Positions 1 through 6,012 of a stretch of 14,417 nt of DNA are shown here, piece after piece. The notes beneath the pieces were generated by a model. It ran no database searches, was not told the DNA's origin, and worked only from the letters and a program-made list of their open reading frames with translations. This DNA is from JABCZZ01 sp964454545 (GTDB lineage: Bacteria > Pseudomonadota > Alphaproteobacteria > Rickettsiales > JABCZZ01), in NCBI GenBank assembly GCA_964454545.1, contig CAYVTI010000050.1:1-14417 (forward strand). Direction: 5' to 3'. The position numbers were made by a program, and so were the translations under genes. How positions within the stretch are numbered: the stretch's first letter is position 1; every line of letters begins with the position of its first letter.

Positions 1-49
1 GCTAAACTCCCTATGCTTTGCAAAAAGCAATTTTCCCCACTTTCGGGCT

Positions 50-112
50 TGGCGGAGGGGGTGGGATTCGAACCCACGGAAACCTTGCAGCTTCGCCAGT
101 TTTCAAGTCTCA
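50..112 (-). pseudogene. tRNA-Ser 3'-half fragment (outer attachment-site remnant)
   Basis: On the minus strand this reads from a Ser anticodon loop (CTTGAAA, anticodon TGA) through a variable arm and a T-loop (GTTCGAATC) to an acceptor 3' strand ending CCTCCGCCA. No matching 5' acceptor or D-arm lies upstream on the minus strand at 113-145, so only the 3' half is present. This is the usual signature of an attachment site left by an element that integrates at a tRNA 3' end. It differs from the intact tRNA-Ser at 6373-6462 in the variable arm and acceptor, so it may derive from another Ser tRNA or from an element's own att copy. The flank to its left (1-49) does not match the flanks of the other two copies. 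Confidence 0.75.
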
Positions 113-658
113 TGCTATTGATAGATAGCGATATTCCACAAGAAATAGCAACAAAGAAATCAATCCCTTACAAGAAATCATTTTTCGCAGTTTTCGGCAG
201 TCGCGTCTGATTGTTTGTGGTGTAGTGTCCCATTTTTGTCCATCGACGCACAAGGCGTTCAGCAAGGATCTTAATCCCACATTCAGCGGGCGAAGGTTAT
301 GCAGGCGCTTATATTCCTTTATTTCATCGCTATTAAACTTCTGTTTTATTTCCGTCTGCATTTTACGGAGGCTTGCGTTCGATACACGCTCACAACTCCA
401 TAAATCCCAAACATCGCCTGTCCAGGGATTAACGGCATAATCATTTTGTTCTCCTTGGTGTATGCCAATAGCAATATAATCAATAAAATTTTTTTGAAAT
501 TCTTTTACTTCTTCTACTCCCGGCTTAGGCATATGGGTGAATATGCTTCTCACCAATTTTTTTCCCAATTCTTCATCTACCTTTGGAGCTATTTCTTCAG
601 CACTGCAAGCAGAAGAAAAAAACAAGCCAGTAATTAAAAATGCCAGAGTAATTTTCAT
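110..658 (-). CDS. Small secreted protein coupled to glucosaminidase (possible cognate inhibitor or immunity protein)
   Basis: A 182-residue protein with an N-terminal signal peptide: a hydrophobic stretch at residues 3-17 followed by SSACSA and EE, so either a weak lipobox with Cys18 or signal peptidase I cleavage near residue 20. The body has a distinctive tryptophan-rich segment, NPWTGDVWDLWSC at residues 77-89, then a basic, charged helix-like stretch. Its ATG overlaps the stop of the upstream glucosaminidase reading frame (ATGA at 655-658), so the two are translationally coupled. I do not recognise a named family. A periplasmic partner of a peptidoglycan hydrolase (immunity protein, inhibitor or spanin-like accessory) is an inference from the signal peptide and coupling only. 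The last 40 or so codons cross a copy of the GTCCCA repeat (223-241), and the stop lies at the edge of the tRNA-Ser fragment, so the native C-terminus is probably lost and replaced by junction sequence. Confidence 0.7.
   Translation of the reverse strand: MKITLAFLITGLFFSSACSAEEIAPKVDEELGKKLVRSIFTHMPKPGVEEVKEFQKNFIDYIAIGIHQGEQNDYAVNPWTGDVWDLWSCERVSNASLRKMQTEIKQKFNSDEIKEYKRLHNLRPLNVGLRSLLNALCVDGQKWDTTPQTIRRDCRKLRKMISCKGLISLLLFLVEYRYLSIA
223..241. repeat. GTCCCA-TTTTT-GTCC repeat, copy 1
   Basis: These 19 bases are identical to 6334-6352. The 15-base core GTCCCATTTTTGTCC also occurs at 2144-2158. Here the repeat lies inside the 3' part of a reading frame, about 110 bases from the tRNA-Ser fragment and on the other side of it than in copies 2 and 3, which suggests a rearranged junction. 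Confidence 0.7.
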
Positions 659-1472
659 GGATTCGCTCTGGTATAAGCGATTACTGAACGCAATCCCCTA
701 ATAGTTGCCGCAGTGTTATTGACATAATTAGGAACCTTTTCTCCCGTATTGGTATTTATTCCAAACTTTCCAGAATTTTGTAGACTGGTCATAAAATCTG
801 CCGGGTCAGATTGTCCTCGAATCAAATCCGCGTTGCTATATAAAAATGAACGCAACGAATCATCGTAGCTTGCAAAACTTGCTACTTTTGTTCCGCTATC
901 TTCGGCAATCATCGGCTCACCGCTCATGAAGGGCGCGGGATAATGTAATCCGAAGAAATTATTGCCATCCTGTGCAAATCGGGAAAGCCCCCATCGGGTT
1001 CAAGCGCTGATATGCCCAATATATTTTCTACTGGTACGTTTAAGTTTTTAGCTGCATTCTCTGCCGCCGCCAAATGCGCGTCCACAAATTTCTGCTTTTT
1101 GATGCGAACGTCATCCATTCCCTTAAATCGGGGATTTTTTCGGTCGGCATCGGTGACGCCGTCCCCATTTGTCCATCTGCCTCTTTCATCGCGCGGTTCG
1201 TCAGGGTTAAAACCAGCCTTATCTAGATAGATAGGATTCGCCAATGCTTGGTGCATAAGCGCTTTAGCGAATAGCGGCACATTATTCATATCGTGCGGGG
1301 TACGGTTATCCCAATCTTCTGGCTTTACTTCTTTGAATAATTCGTGAGCGCGTAGAATATGACGCAGAGATTGGGTTGGTAGAGTATCAATAGCGGCCTT
1401 GGTGAGCGGCGCACCGTCAAGTGTGATGCCTTCGGACGTTGCATCGAGTTTCTGAAGAGGTTGAAAGCGCAT
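655..1472 (-). pseudogene. Frameshifted glucosaminidase (FlgJ/LytG/Bax-like) with an N-terminal RGRWT-motif region
   Basis: Two overlapping minus-strand frames form one gene. The first (924-1472, 182 residues) has an uncharacterised N-terminal region, then GFNPDEPRDERGRWTNGDG at about residues 88-106, then the start of a glucosaminidase domain ending in GISALE, where the Glu is the expected catalytic residue. The reading then slips: restoring one base between 998 and 999 gives ALESRWGLSRFAQDGNNFFG, the hallmark ExxWGxSxxAxxGNNxFG segment, and joins without a gap to the 655-927 frame (ASFASYDDSLRSF and so on). The rebuilt protein is about 272 residues. Start chosen at 1472 because AGGA at 1480-1483 lies 7 bases upstream and a promoter lies at 1507-1535; an in-frame ATG at 1571 is upstream of both. 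It would cleave peptidoglycan glycan strands. No signal peptide is seen, so delivery would need a phage holin or a secretion system. Either a true 1-base deletion or an assembly error. Confidence 0.82.
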
Positions 1473-1506
1473 GGGGAAATCCTGACATGAATTTCTTGCG
1501 CCATTA

Positions 1507-1535
1507 TTTGTAGCAGATAGGAAGAGAAATGTCAA
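1507..1535 (-). promoter_or_regulatory. Sigma70-type promoter of the glucosaminidase gene
   Basis: On the minus strand a perfect -35 TTGACA (1530-1535) is followed after 17 bp by TACAAA (1507-1512, 4 of 6 matches to TATAAT). The start site would fall near 1500, about 28 bases ahead of the chosen ATG at 1472, with the AGGA ribosome site in between. Confidence 0.55.
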
Positions 1536-1603
1536 GGGACTATTCCCATATCCAGGCAAGATTAAAGGCATTTTTGAAAGGTATGACTGGTATGGAGGTC
1601 AAA

Positions 1604-1750
1604 CTAAGCAGCATCTTCATCCAATGATTGATTAAGAGTAGTATTGAGGTTTTTGACGCGAGGACGGAATACTTTATTAAATTTTTCAAGCCAATCAGAA
1701 ATCCATTGATGTTGGCGCGGCCAGTCCTGTTCATTCCGGAAATCCGTATC
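1604..1750 (-). pseudogene. C-terminal fragment resembling a DUF4268 protein
   Basis: The minus-strand frame ending with TAG at 1604-1606 encodes about 48 residues with the pattern EQDWPRQHQWISDWLEKFNK then VFRPRVKNLN. This matches my memory of the C-terminal end of DUF4268 proteins (a W-xx-QH-xW-xx-xLE-xF-xx-VFxPRV pattern), which occur near restriction-modification and other nuclease genes. No start codon is available in frame. Upstream, the frame meets a stop close to where the IS200 transposase remnant begins, so the rest of the gene appears to have been removed by that insertion or a later deletion. The family assignment is from memory of the pattern and is tentative. Confidence 0.45.
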
Positions 1751-1770
1751 CGTTATGCCGAGTTACTTAG

Positions 1771-2058
1771 GCCAATGAGAACCGCTATCAGATAAAATTT
1801 CTTGAGATTGGCACGGATGAAGATCATATCCATTTTCTTGTGCAGTCCGTTCCCAGCTACAGTGTCTCCAGAATAGTGCAGATGATAAAGAGCATCACCG
1901 CCAGAGAAGTTTTTAAACGGTGTCCACAGGTAAAGACCCAACTATGGGGTGGAGAATTTTGGTCAGATGGTTTTTATTTCCTTGTAGGTCGCCATAGGTT
2001 TTATCCTCTCGTCAGCTATAACGCACGTAAATCATTTCTGGCGGAACTGCCCGATTGA
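1771..2058 (+). pseudogene. tnpA: IS200/IS605-family TnpA (Y1 HUH transposase), degenerate fragment
   Basis: The plus-strand frame opens just after a TAG at 1768-1770 and reads RYQIKFLEIGTDEDHIHFLV, then QSVPSYSVSRIVQMIKSITA, REVFKRCPQVKTQLWGGEFW and SDGFY. This is the central part of an IS200-type TnpA, including the HUH motif (His-Ile-His, codons at 1825-1833). The N-terminal third is missing or out of frame: YAELL is readable in another frame just upstream. The C-terminus after GRH no longer matches the family, and the helix with the catalytic Tyr (normally a YxxxQ-type segment) is not found. Such transposases move single-stranded DNA without terminal inverted repeats. This copy cannot be active. 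Confidence 0.8.
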
Positions 2059-2141
2059 AAGCGCCCCCCGGACTTTCCTAAGCGCCTACGGGATTATATG
2101 CAATTTTCGTTTTGCCTCTTGTGGTGGCTGATTGCGGACAA

Positions 2142-2236
2142 GAGTCCCATTTTTGTCCCAAGCGGATATTTCAGGCGTTGGCGGAGAGAGTGAGATTCGA
2201 ACTCACGGAGGGCTTGCATCCTCGGCGGTTTTCAAG
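2142..2236. repeat. Direct repeat of tRNA-Ser 3' end plus flank (att copy 2)
   Basis: About 95 bp closely match 6336-6430. The first 37 bp contain GTCCCATTTTTGTCCCAAG and the sequence up to GGCGT; the rest covers the tRNA from its CCA end to the anticodon loop, with about 5 differences in 58 positions. Similarity stops within the anticodon stem. Sharing both the tRNA half and the external flank is what tandem site-specific integrations, or duplication of an att region, would leave. Confidence 0.75.
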
Positions 2237-2266
2237 GCGTTTTCGCGCCGCAAACCAAAACTCTCC
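2179..2266 (-). pseudogene. Degenerate tRNA-Ser copy
   Basis: On the minus strand a 5' acceptor-like GGAGAGT (2260-2266) pairs at 6 of 7 positions with the 3' acceptor strand before GCCA. The T-arm (GTTCGAATC) and a CTTGAAA anticodon loop are intact. The D-arm is damaged, and the anticodon stem does not pair on its 5' side (AACGC facing ACCGC). The 3' half is nearly identical to the intact tRNA-Ser. The 5' half may be a decayed tRNA or a chance match, so I regard this as a non-functional att remnant. Conceptual translations across it give a spurious ERVRFELTEGL-like peptide. Confidence 0.65.
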
Positions 2267-2267
2267 A

Positions 2268-2319
2268 CCACAAAATACCGTAAACGAATCAAAGCCTTTC
2301 CGCAAACGGCGTTTTGTGG
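2268..2319. repeat. Imperfect inverted repeat beside the degenerate tRNA
   Basis: CCACAAAATACCG (2268-2280) faces CGGCGTTTTGTGG (2307-2319), pairing at 11 of 13 positions across a 26-base spacer. It lies on the element side of the att copy, in a gene-free stretch (2266-2450). Its role is unknown; recombinase accessory-protein binding is one possibility. Confidence 0.3.
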
Positions 2320-2449
2320 GTGACGGTAAATTGTGGCCGGAATTTGCTGTTGAGTGGACTACCAGTGGAGCAAAATTGCTCTCGAACATTATACCGTTTG
2401 AATGTCCCATCATCGGTTTGAGTCTGCGGTTTTCCAAAGGTTTCACTTG

Positions 2450-3007
2450 ATGAGCACCGGTATTCATGGATGCATGTCCGGCATGCAACCGATTCGCAAA
2501 TCCAACCCTATCATCCTGCACCGCGATGCGCTGTATAAGGAAGTCTGGGACACGCCGATGCGCCAGCTGGCAAAGCGATATGATCTGTCCGATGTCGGCC
2601 TGGCGAAAATCTGCCGCAAAATGGACATCCCCACACCGCCGCGCGGCTATTGGGCAAAGCGCACCAACGGCCAACATGTGAAAAAGATGAACCTACCACC
2701 GCTATCCGAAGCCGGCTGCACGCAAATCATCTACGATAAAACACTGCAGGAACTGGAAAGCGTGGCAAAGAAACGCTGCATTCTCGCTGAGCAACAGCAA
2801 GAGGAACAGCAGAAAATTACTCGACTGAAAGCGGAACTGCAGGATTGGAACACCAGCTGCCGCATACGCATGTATATCGCCATGCTCCGCAAACTCCCCA
2901 ACGCCATTGAGCCAGAGTAGACAGAGTTCCTCGCCTGGGCGGAACGCTACGCCGATCATCTTGATCCGACGGTGGATTTCAAAATTGAGGTGCTGGAGAA
3001 CGCGTAA
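2450..3007 (+). pseudogene. HTH-type protein of the LYxxVW...PPRGYWAK family, interrupted by an in-frame amber codon
   Basis: The protein carries DALYKEVWDTPMRQLAKRYD then LSDVGLAKICRKMDIPTPPR and GYWAK, a helix-turn-helix-like unit common in uncharacterised proteins of prophages and islands. A glutamine/glutamate-rich probable coiled coil (AEQQQEEQQKITRLKAELQ) follows. The frame stops at TAG 2918-2920 but continues in the same frame for 28 more codons (TEFLAWAERYADHLDPTVDF and so on) to TAA 3005-3007. That extension is amphipathic and protein-like and looks like the natural end. The start at 2450 has AAAGG about 9 bases upstream; ATG 2483 is an alternative nearer the conserved region. It could be a 156-residue truncated protein, an amber pseudogene or a sequencing error. 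DNA binding is inferred from the motif only. Confidence 0.65.
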
Positions 3008-3011
3008 GGGT

Positions 3012-3059
3012 TATATGTTACTGCATATATATGCGCTGGAATATATGCAGTAGCGTATA
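3012..3059 (+). terminator. 19-bp hairpin downstream of the HTH gene
   Basis: The left arm 3012-3030 pairs with the right arm 3041-3059 as 19 continuous pairs (12 perfect pairs next to a 10-base loop, then 7 more including two G-U pairs). The G-U pairs work only in plus-strand RNA; on the minus strand they become A-C mismatches. It starts 4 bases after the natural stop of the HTH gene. No T-run follows, so it is not a classic intrinsic terminator. It may be a 3'-end stabilising hairpin or a mobile-element end. Confidence 0.5.
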
Positions 3060-3149
3060 TAGTTGCTTGCGAGAGATGGTTTATTTTTACTCCGTATCGG
3101 TACTCACAGTACCTTTACAGCAGAAAAAATGAACTGTTCGAATAAAAGT

Positions 3150-4109
3150 CTACAAGAGATCGCGCAGCTTGTTAAACCGTGCCAGCACCTCCGCCCATGA
3201 CGGGTAGCGCGTGTAACAAAGCTGCCCGCACTGTTTCTCGTATTCGGGTTCTATCATGCGTGATATCTCCGGCGTCGGAAACAGCGCCTCGCTTTTCGCA
3301 AAAACCATCCCCTCCGGATAGCAGTAATAGGTGGGGAAATATTGGCGAGTGACGCGGTCGTAATCCATTTTGATCTGCCCGTATTCTTCCGATTGCAGCA
3401 TCCGGCGCACTTCATCGCGTCCGGCCAGGTGATACAGGTCGTAATAGTGACGTGTTTGCCCGCCGACTTCCGTGCCGTCCTTCTTCCATATCTCGATTCT
3501 CTTGTGGATGGCGAACAGCTTTTCGACGAATGTCCGCCGGAAATGCAGCAGCCGCATCGGAAACATTCCCTCATCCGATGCGCCCAGCGAGGTTCCCGTC
3601 TCTTTTAGAAATTGCGCGAGGAAGGATTGCAACTCAACCGTCTCCGTCGGCTCCCGCCCGCTTGCGATGCCGGATTCCAGCAGCACATATGGGGCGACCT
3701 CGCCTGGCGCTGCGAATAACTGCGTGTAGGTGAAAAGATCATTGCGGCCAAAGCCACCGAAGGTTCTGCTTTTATCCTTCAAAAAGATCAACGGAACCGC
3801 CGTCACCGCGTCGCGCATTTTTTTGAGATTACGGTCGATGGCATTGGTGCCGAGCGGCGGGAAATAGGCTTGCGGATCGAGGAAAATGTCTATGTCTTCC
3901 GAAAACCGCTCAATCAGGTTCCATCCTTTGGAGAGGCTGGTTCCTCCCTTGAAGATCGCCTTGTCGCCTGCTTCCTGCACCAGCGAGCGCAGCGCTTCCG
4001 TGACGTAATAATCTTTCTCGATCAGTGCCGGACGAAGGCCACGGCTCTTAAAATGCTCTGCCGCGCGGACGATGGCCTGTTCAAAATCCGGATGTTCCGA
4101 GAGTTTCAT
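3150..4109 (-). CDS. AbiEii/AbiGii-family nucleotidyltransferase toxin
   Basis: A 319-residue protein of the AbiEii (DUF1814) family, the toxin of type IV toxin-antitoxin and phage abortive-infection systems. The nucleotidyltransferase core is clear: KGGTSLSKGW at residues 54-63 (motif I) and SEDIDIF at 70-76 (the acidic pair binding metal). RRTFVEKLFAIHK at 191-203 and RHYYDLYHL at 220-228 match the later family motifs. Related toxins transfer nucleotides to tRNA or other targets in the cytosol and stop growth. The start at 4109 is 3 bases past the stop of the antitoxin-like gene, with no strong ribosome site, which points to translational coupling. The length is typical and all key residues are present, so the gene looks intact. 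The specific substrate cannot be told from sequence. Confidence 0.9.
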   Translation of the reverse strand: MKLSEHPDFEQAIVRAAEHFKSRGLRPALIEKDYYVTEALRSLVQEAGDKAIFKGGTSLSKGWNLIERFSEDIDIFLDPQAYFPPLGTNAIDRNLKKMRDAVTAVPLIFLKDKSRTFGGFGRNDLFTYTQLFAAPGEVAPYVLLESGIASGREPTETVELQSFLAQFLKETGTSLGASDEGMFPMRLLHFRRTFVEKLFAIHKRIEIWKKDGTEVGGQTRHYYDLYHLAGRDEVRRMLQSEEYGQIKMDYDRVTRQYFPTYYCYPEGMVFAKSEALFPTPEISRMIEPEYEKQCGQLCYTRYPSWAEVLARFNKLRDLL

Positions 4110-4112
4110 AGA

Positions 4113-4859
4113 TTAGAACCGTTTCTTTGCATACCATGCGCGTGCATTCACCAAGGCACTGTAAAGCCCGAAATCAAATCGTGACAAGGAGTTTAATGAC
4201 GCGCGCAATGCATTCAGTGTGCCAGCATCCTCGCCAAGCTCTTCCCCCAGCGCGCCCAGCAGCGCGCGCACACGCGGCGGTTCGGTTTCAGCCACCTGCA
4301 CAAGACGCTGATAGCATCCTTGCTCTGAAAGAAGCGCCAATGTCTTCCTGATGGTTTCCTGCGGCGAAAGTTCGCCGGTTCTCCCGCCACGGCGCAGAAA
4401 GTCCAGCAGCGCGGCATCCGTCTCGGAGAGATCAGCCCATGCCTCCGGCCTGCGCGTGTGAACCACGGCATCCTTCCCGATGAGCTTGCGCGGCACGCTG
4501 GAAGCACTGGTCGCCATTTCGCTCTGCCTGGCGTTCTGCGTGGTAAATCCCAGAAGATTGGCGGCGGCAAGCCCTGCGGGAAACAGACGCGCGCCGCGAG
4601 CTGCCAGTTTCTGAACCGCAGTGGGATTAGGCCGGCTTTTCCCGAAAATGGTGGGGCGGGCATGGTAATAGGTTCCCTTGCTCAACCGCTCAATTTTCCC
4701 TTCCCGCGCCATGCGCGACAGCGCCTGTGCAACGGCTGGAAAAGGCTGGTCGCGGAAATCCTCGAAGCGCCACAAACGCTCCCCGCCGCTTTCTATGCGA
4801 TAGCGAACCAGCGCCGCAGTCTGGCGCAAAGACGTGGAATGTGAAGACTGTGTTTTCAT
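4113..4859 (-). CDS. AbiEi-like antitoxin and transcriptional repressor (DUF6088-type)
   Basis: A 248-residue protein. Residues 12-67 form a winged-helix region (FEDF, VAQALSRMAREGKIERLSKG, TYYH) of the kind at the N-terminus of AbiEi antitoxins and DUF6088 proteins. A longer C-terminal region with RKLIGKDAVVHTRRPEAW follows. It sits directly ahead of the AbiEii toxin, the standard antitoxin-first order. In AbiE systems the antitoxin represses its own operon by binding inverted repeats, and neutralises the toxin without a stable protein complex. I chose ATG 4857-4859 rather than the ATG at 4952 because the promoter -10 and -35 and a perfect palindrome lie between them, so an upstream start would lie outside the transcript. 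With that promoter the mRNA would be nearly leaderless. Confidence 0.85.
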   Translation of the reverse strand: MKTQSSHSTSLRQTAALVRYRIESGGERLWRFEDFRDQPFPAVAQALSRMAREGKIERLSKGTYYHARPTIFGKSRPNPTAVQKLAARGARLFPAGLAAANLLGFTTQNARQSEMATSASSVPRKLIGKDAVVHTRRPEAWADLSETDAALLDFLRRGGRTGELSPQETIRKTLALLSEQGCYQRLVQVAETEPPRVRALLGALGEELGEDAGTLNALRASLNSLSRFDFGLYSALVNARAWYAKKRF

Positions 4860-4865
4860 TTCTAA

Positions 4866-4894
4866 ATTATGCCTTTTTAGAGGAAGAATGTCAA
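4866..4894 (-). promoter_or_regulatory. Promoter of the AbiE-type operon
   Basis: On the minus strand TTGACA (4889-4894) is followed after exactly 17 bp by CATAAT (4866-4871, 5 of 6). The start site is expected about 7 bases on, at or next to the ATG at 4859, so the antitoxin mRNA should be leaderless or nearly so. This fits the absence of a well-placed ribosome site. Confidence 0.7.
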
Positions 4895-4919
4895 GTTTTT
4901 TTGCTATAAAACTTGACAT
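4888..4919. promoter_or_regulatory. Perfect 12-bp inverted repeat, likely antitoxin operator
   Basis: ATGTCAAGTTTT (4888-4899) and AAAACTTGACAT (4908-4919) are exact inverted copies with 8 bp between them. The left arm contains the -35 hexamer of the operon promoter, so a bound dimer would block RNA polymerase. AbiEi-type antitoxins are known to autoregulate through inverted repeats. Confidence 0.7.
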
Positions 4920-5065
4920 ATCAGGATATCGAGCCGCTTTCTTCCAAGCCATTCGATGTTATTAATACATTGATATTGTTGTTTTATGTCTATATGGCAC
5001 AGACGCTGACTGCCTGATATGAGATTTGGGGCAACCACAAGCCACATAAATATACTGGTAAGCCT

Positions 5066-5602
5066 TCACCCGTTCTCTCCCATCCACTTGGTGATGGCGG
5101 CTTCCGTCTCTTGGAGGATTTTGTCCATCGATTTATGACGCGTGCCGCCTTCCCACACCGTTCCGCCTTCATCACAGACGCGGATCATGGAGGTACTGTA
5201 ACCGTCGCGGCCGATCTCGATCCAGCCGTCTTTGACCCATCCGGCGATGTTGGGATATTTTGCGCTGAAATGATCTGCCGACTCAGCCATTTTCCCTGAT
5301 CTTTTTGGCGAAGCGCTATCTATCAACATCAGGCCAAGTGCCACCGCATGTTTGCAGAAACCATATTGCGCCATCGCCGGACAGGTGCAATCCGCTACCA
5401 CCGTAGGGCCGGCCATTTTCCATTCCACACGATAGTTTTGTGATCCTTCTACCTCCGCAATCGCCTGTTCCTTTGTATGGCTACGCAGGTTCACACAGTT
5501 TTCATAGTAATAATTCTCACCACGCTGAAATACCTTCTCGCCTGCCCACTCGCGCAGGTAACGTTCCGATAGAAATGATTGCAGGGTGCGTTGTTCTGTC
5601 AT
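5066..5602 (-). CDS. SWIM zinc-finger domain protein
   Basis: A 178-residue protein whose centre has the SWIM signature CxC-x8-CxH: DCTCPAMAQYGFCKHAVAL, with Cys72, Cys74, Cys83 and His85 as zinc ligands. The N-terminal part (RYLREWAGEKVFQRGENYY) is the helical lead-in usual for stand-alone SWIM proteins. The C-terminal 80 residues (KYPNIAGWVKDGWIEIGRDG, STSMIRVCDEGGTVWEGG) form a tail I do not recognise. SWIM domains bind DNA or proteins and occur with helicases, transposases and defence genes. No helicase is present here, so the role is open. No signal peptide, so cytosolic. The gene is divergent from the small gene at 5631 with 28 bp between starts. The ribosome site ahead of ATG 5602 is weak. 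Confidence 0.82.
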   Translation of the reverse strand: MTEQRTLQSFLSERYLREWAGEKVFQRGENYYYENCVNLRSHTKEQAIAEVEGSQNYRVEWKMAGPTVVADCTCPAMAQYGFCKHAVALGLMLIDSASPKRSGKMAESADHFSAKYPNIAGWVKDGWIEIGRDGYSTSMIRVCDEGGTVWEGGTRHKSMDKILQETEAAITKWMGENG

Positions 5603-5630
5603 AAATTTCGCTCATGTTGAGGAGCTGAAT

Positions 5631-5990
5631 ATGACCAATAAAAACAATCCATTCAAGGGCCGATGGAAAATCACCTGGATAGAAGAGTGGGATCAGGAAT
5701 TTGTGAATCTGTGCGGCCAAGGCCACATCACCATTGACGAAAAGGGCAATGGCGAATTCCGGTTTGGAGCTGTGCAAGGCGGTTTTCAGATCGCGCTTGG
5801 GCAAACCTATTTCAATAGCGAGTGGGATGGCTGCGACGAAATGGATGAAGCCTCCGGTGACATATACGGAACACTTGAAGGTGAAGAACTGCAGGGAAAC
5901 ATCTCTTTCTATCGCGGCGATGAGTCGGAATACCGGGCGGTCAGGGAAGAGCTGAAAGCGCCCACAGCTAAATCCCGTCACTCAGTCTGA
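5631..5990 (+). CDS. Conserved small hypothetical protein (GRWxI... type)
   Basis: 119 residues from ATG 5631, which has GAGGAG 6 bases upstream; an earlier in-frame ATG at 5586 would overlap the SWIM gene and lacks a ribosome site. The sequence FKGRWKITWIEEWDQEFVN, GHITIDEKGNGEFRFGAVQGG and EWDGCDEMDEASGDIYGTLE resembles a widespread family of small uncharacterised bacterial proteins with a lipocalin-like, beta-rich pattern (glycine plus alternating hydrophobics). It is strongly acidic, with no signal peptide or membrane segment. Function unknown. It shares a short divergent promoter region with the SWIM gene, so the two may be co-regulated. Confidence 0.75.
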   Translation: MTNKNNPFKGRWKITWIEEWDQEFVNLCGQGHITIDEKGNGEFRFGAVQGGFQIALGQTYFNSEWDGCDEMDEASGDIYGTLEGEELQGNISFYRGDESEYRAVREELKAPTAKSRHSV

Positions 5991-6012
5991 GCATAATAAC
6001 GTTTGGCGAATT

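Noticed and set aside
13..210. Plus-strand open frame with GVGFEPTETLQLRQF
   Set aside because: This peptide is the antisense reading of the tRNA-Ser fragment, a well-known type of spurious gene call at tRNA att sites.
924..927. ATGA overlap as a genuine start of a second protein at 927
   Set aside because: The coding text continues smoothly across it in the shifted frame (HYPAPFMSGEPM), so the Met is internal to the glucosaminidase, not a start.
1753..1941. Minus-strand 62-residue open frame
   Set aside because: It is the reverse strand of the IS200 TnpA remnant, whose plus-strand frame carries the recognisable transposase motifs.
2112..2450. Plus-strand open frames with ERVRFELTEGLHPRRFS and a second overlapping frame
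   Set aside because: They read across the degenerate tRNA-Ser and its flanking repeat; no ribosome site or protein-like composition.
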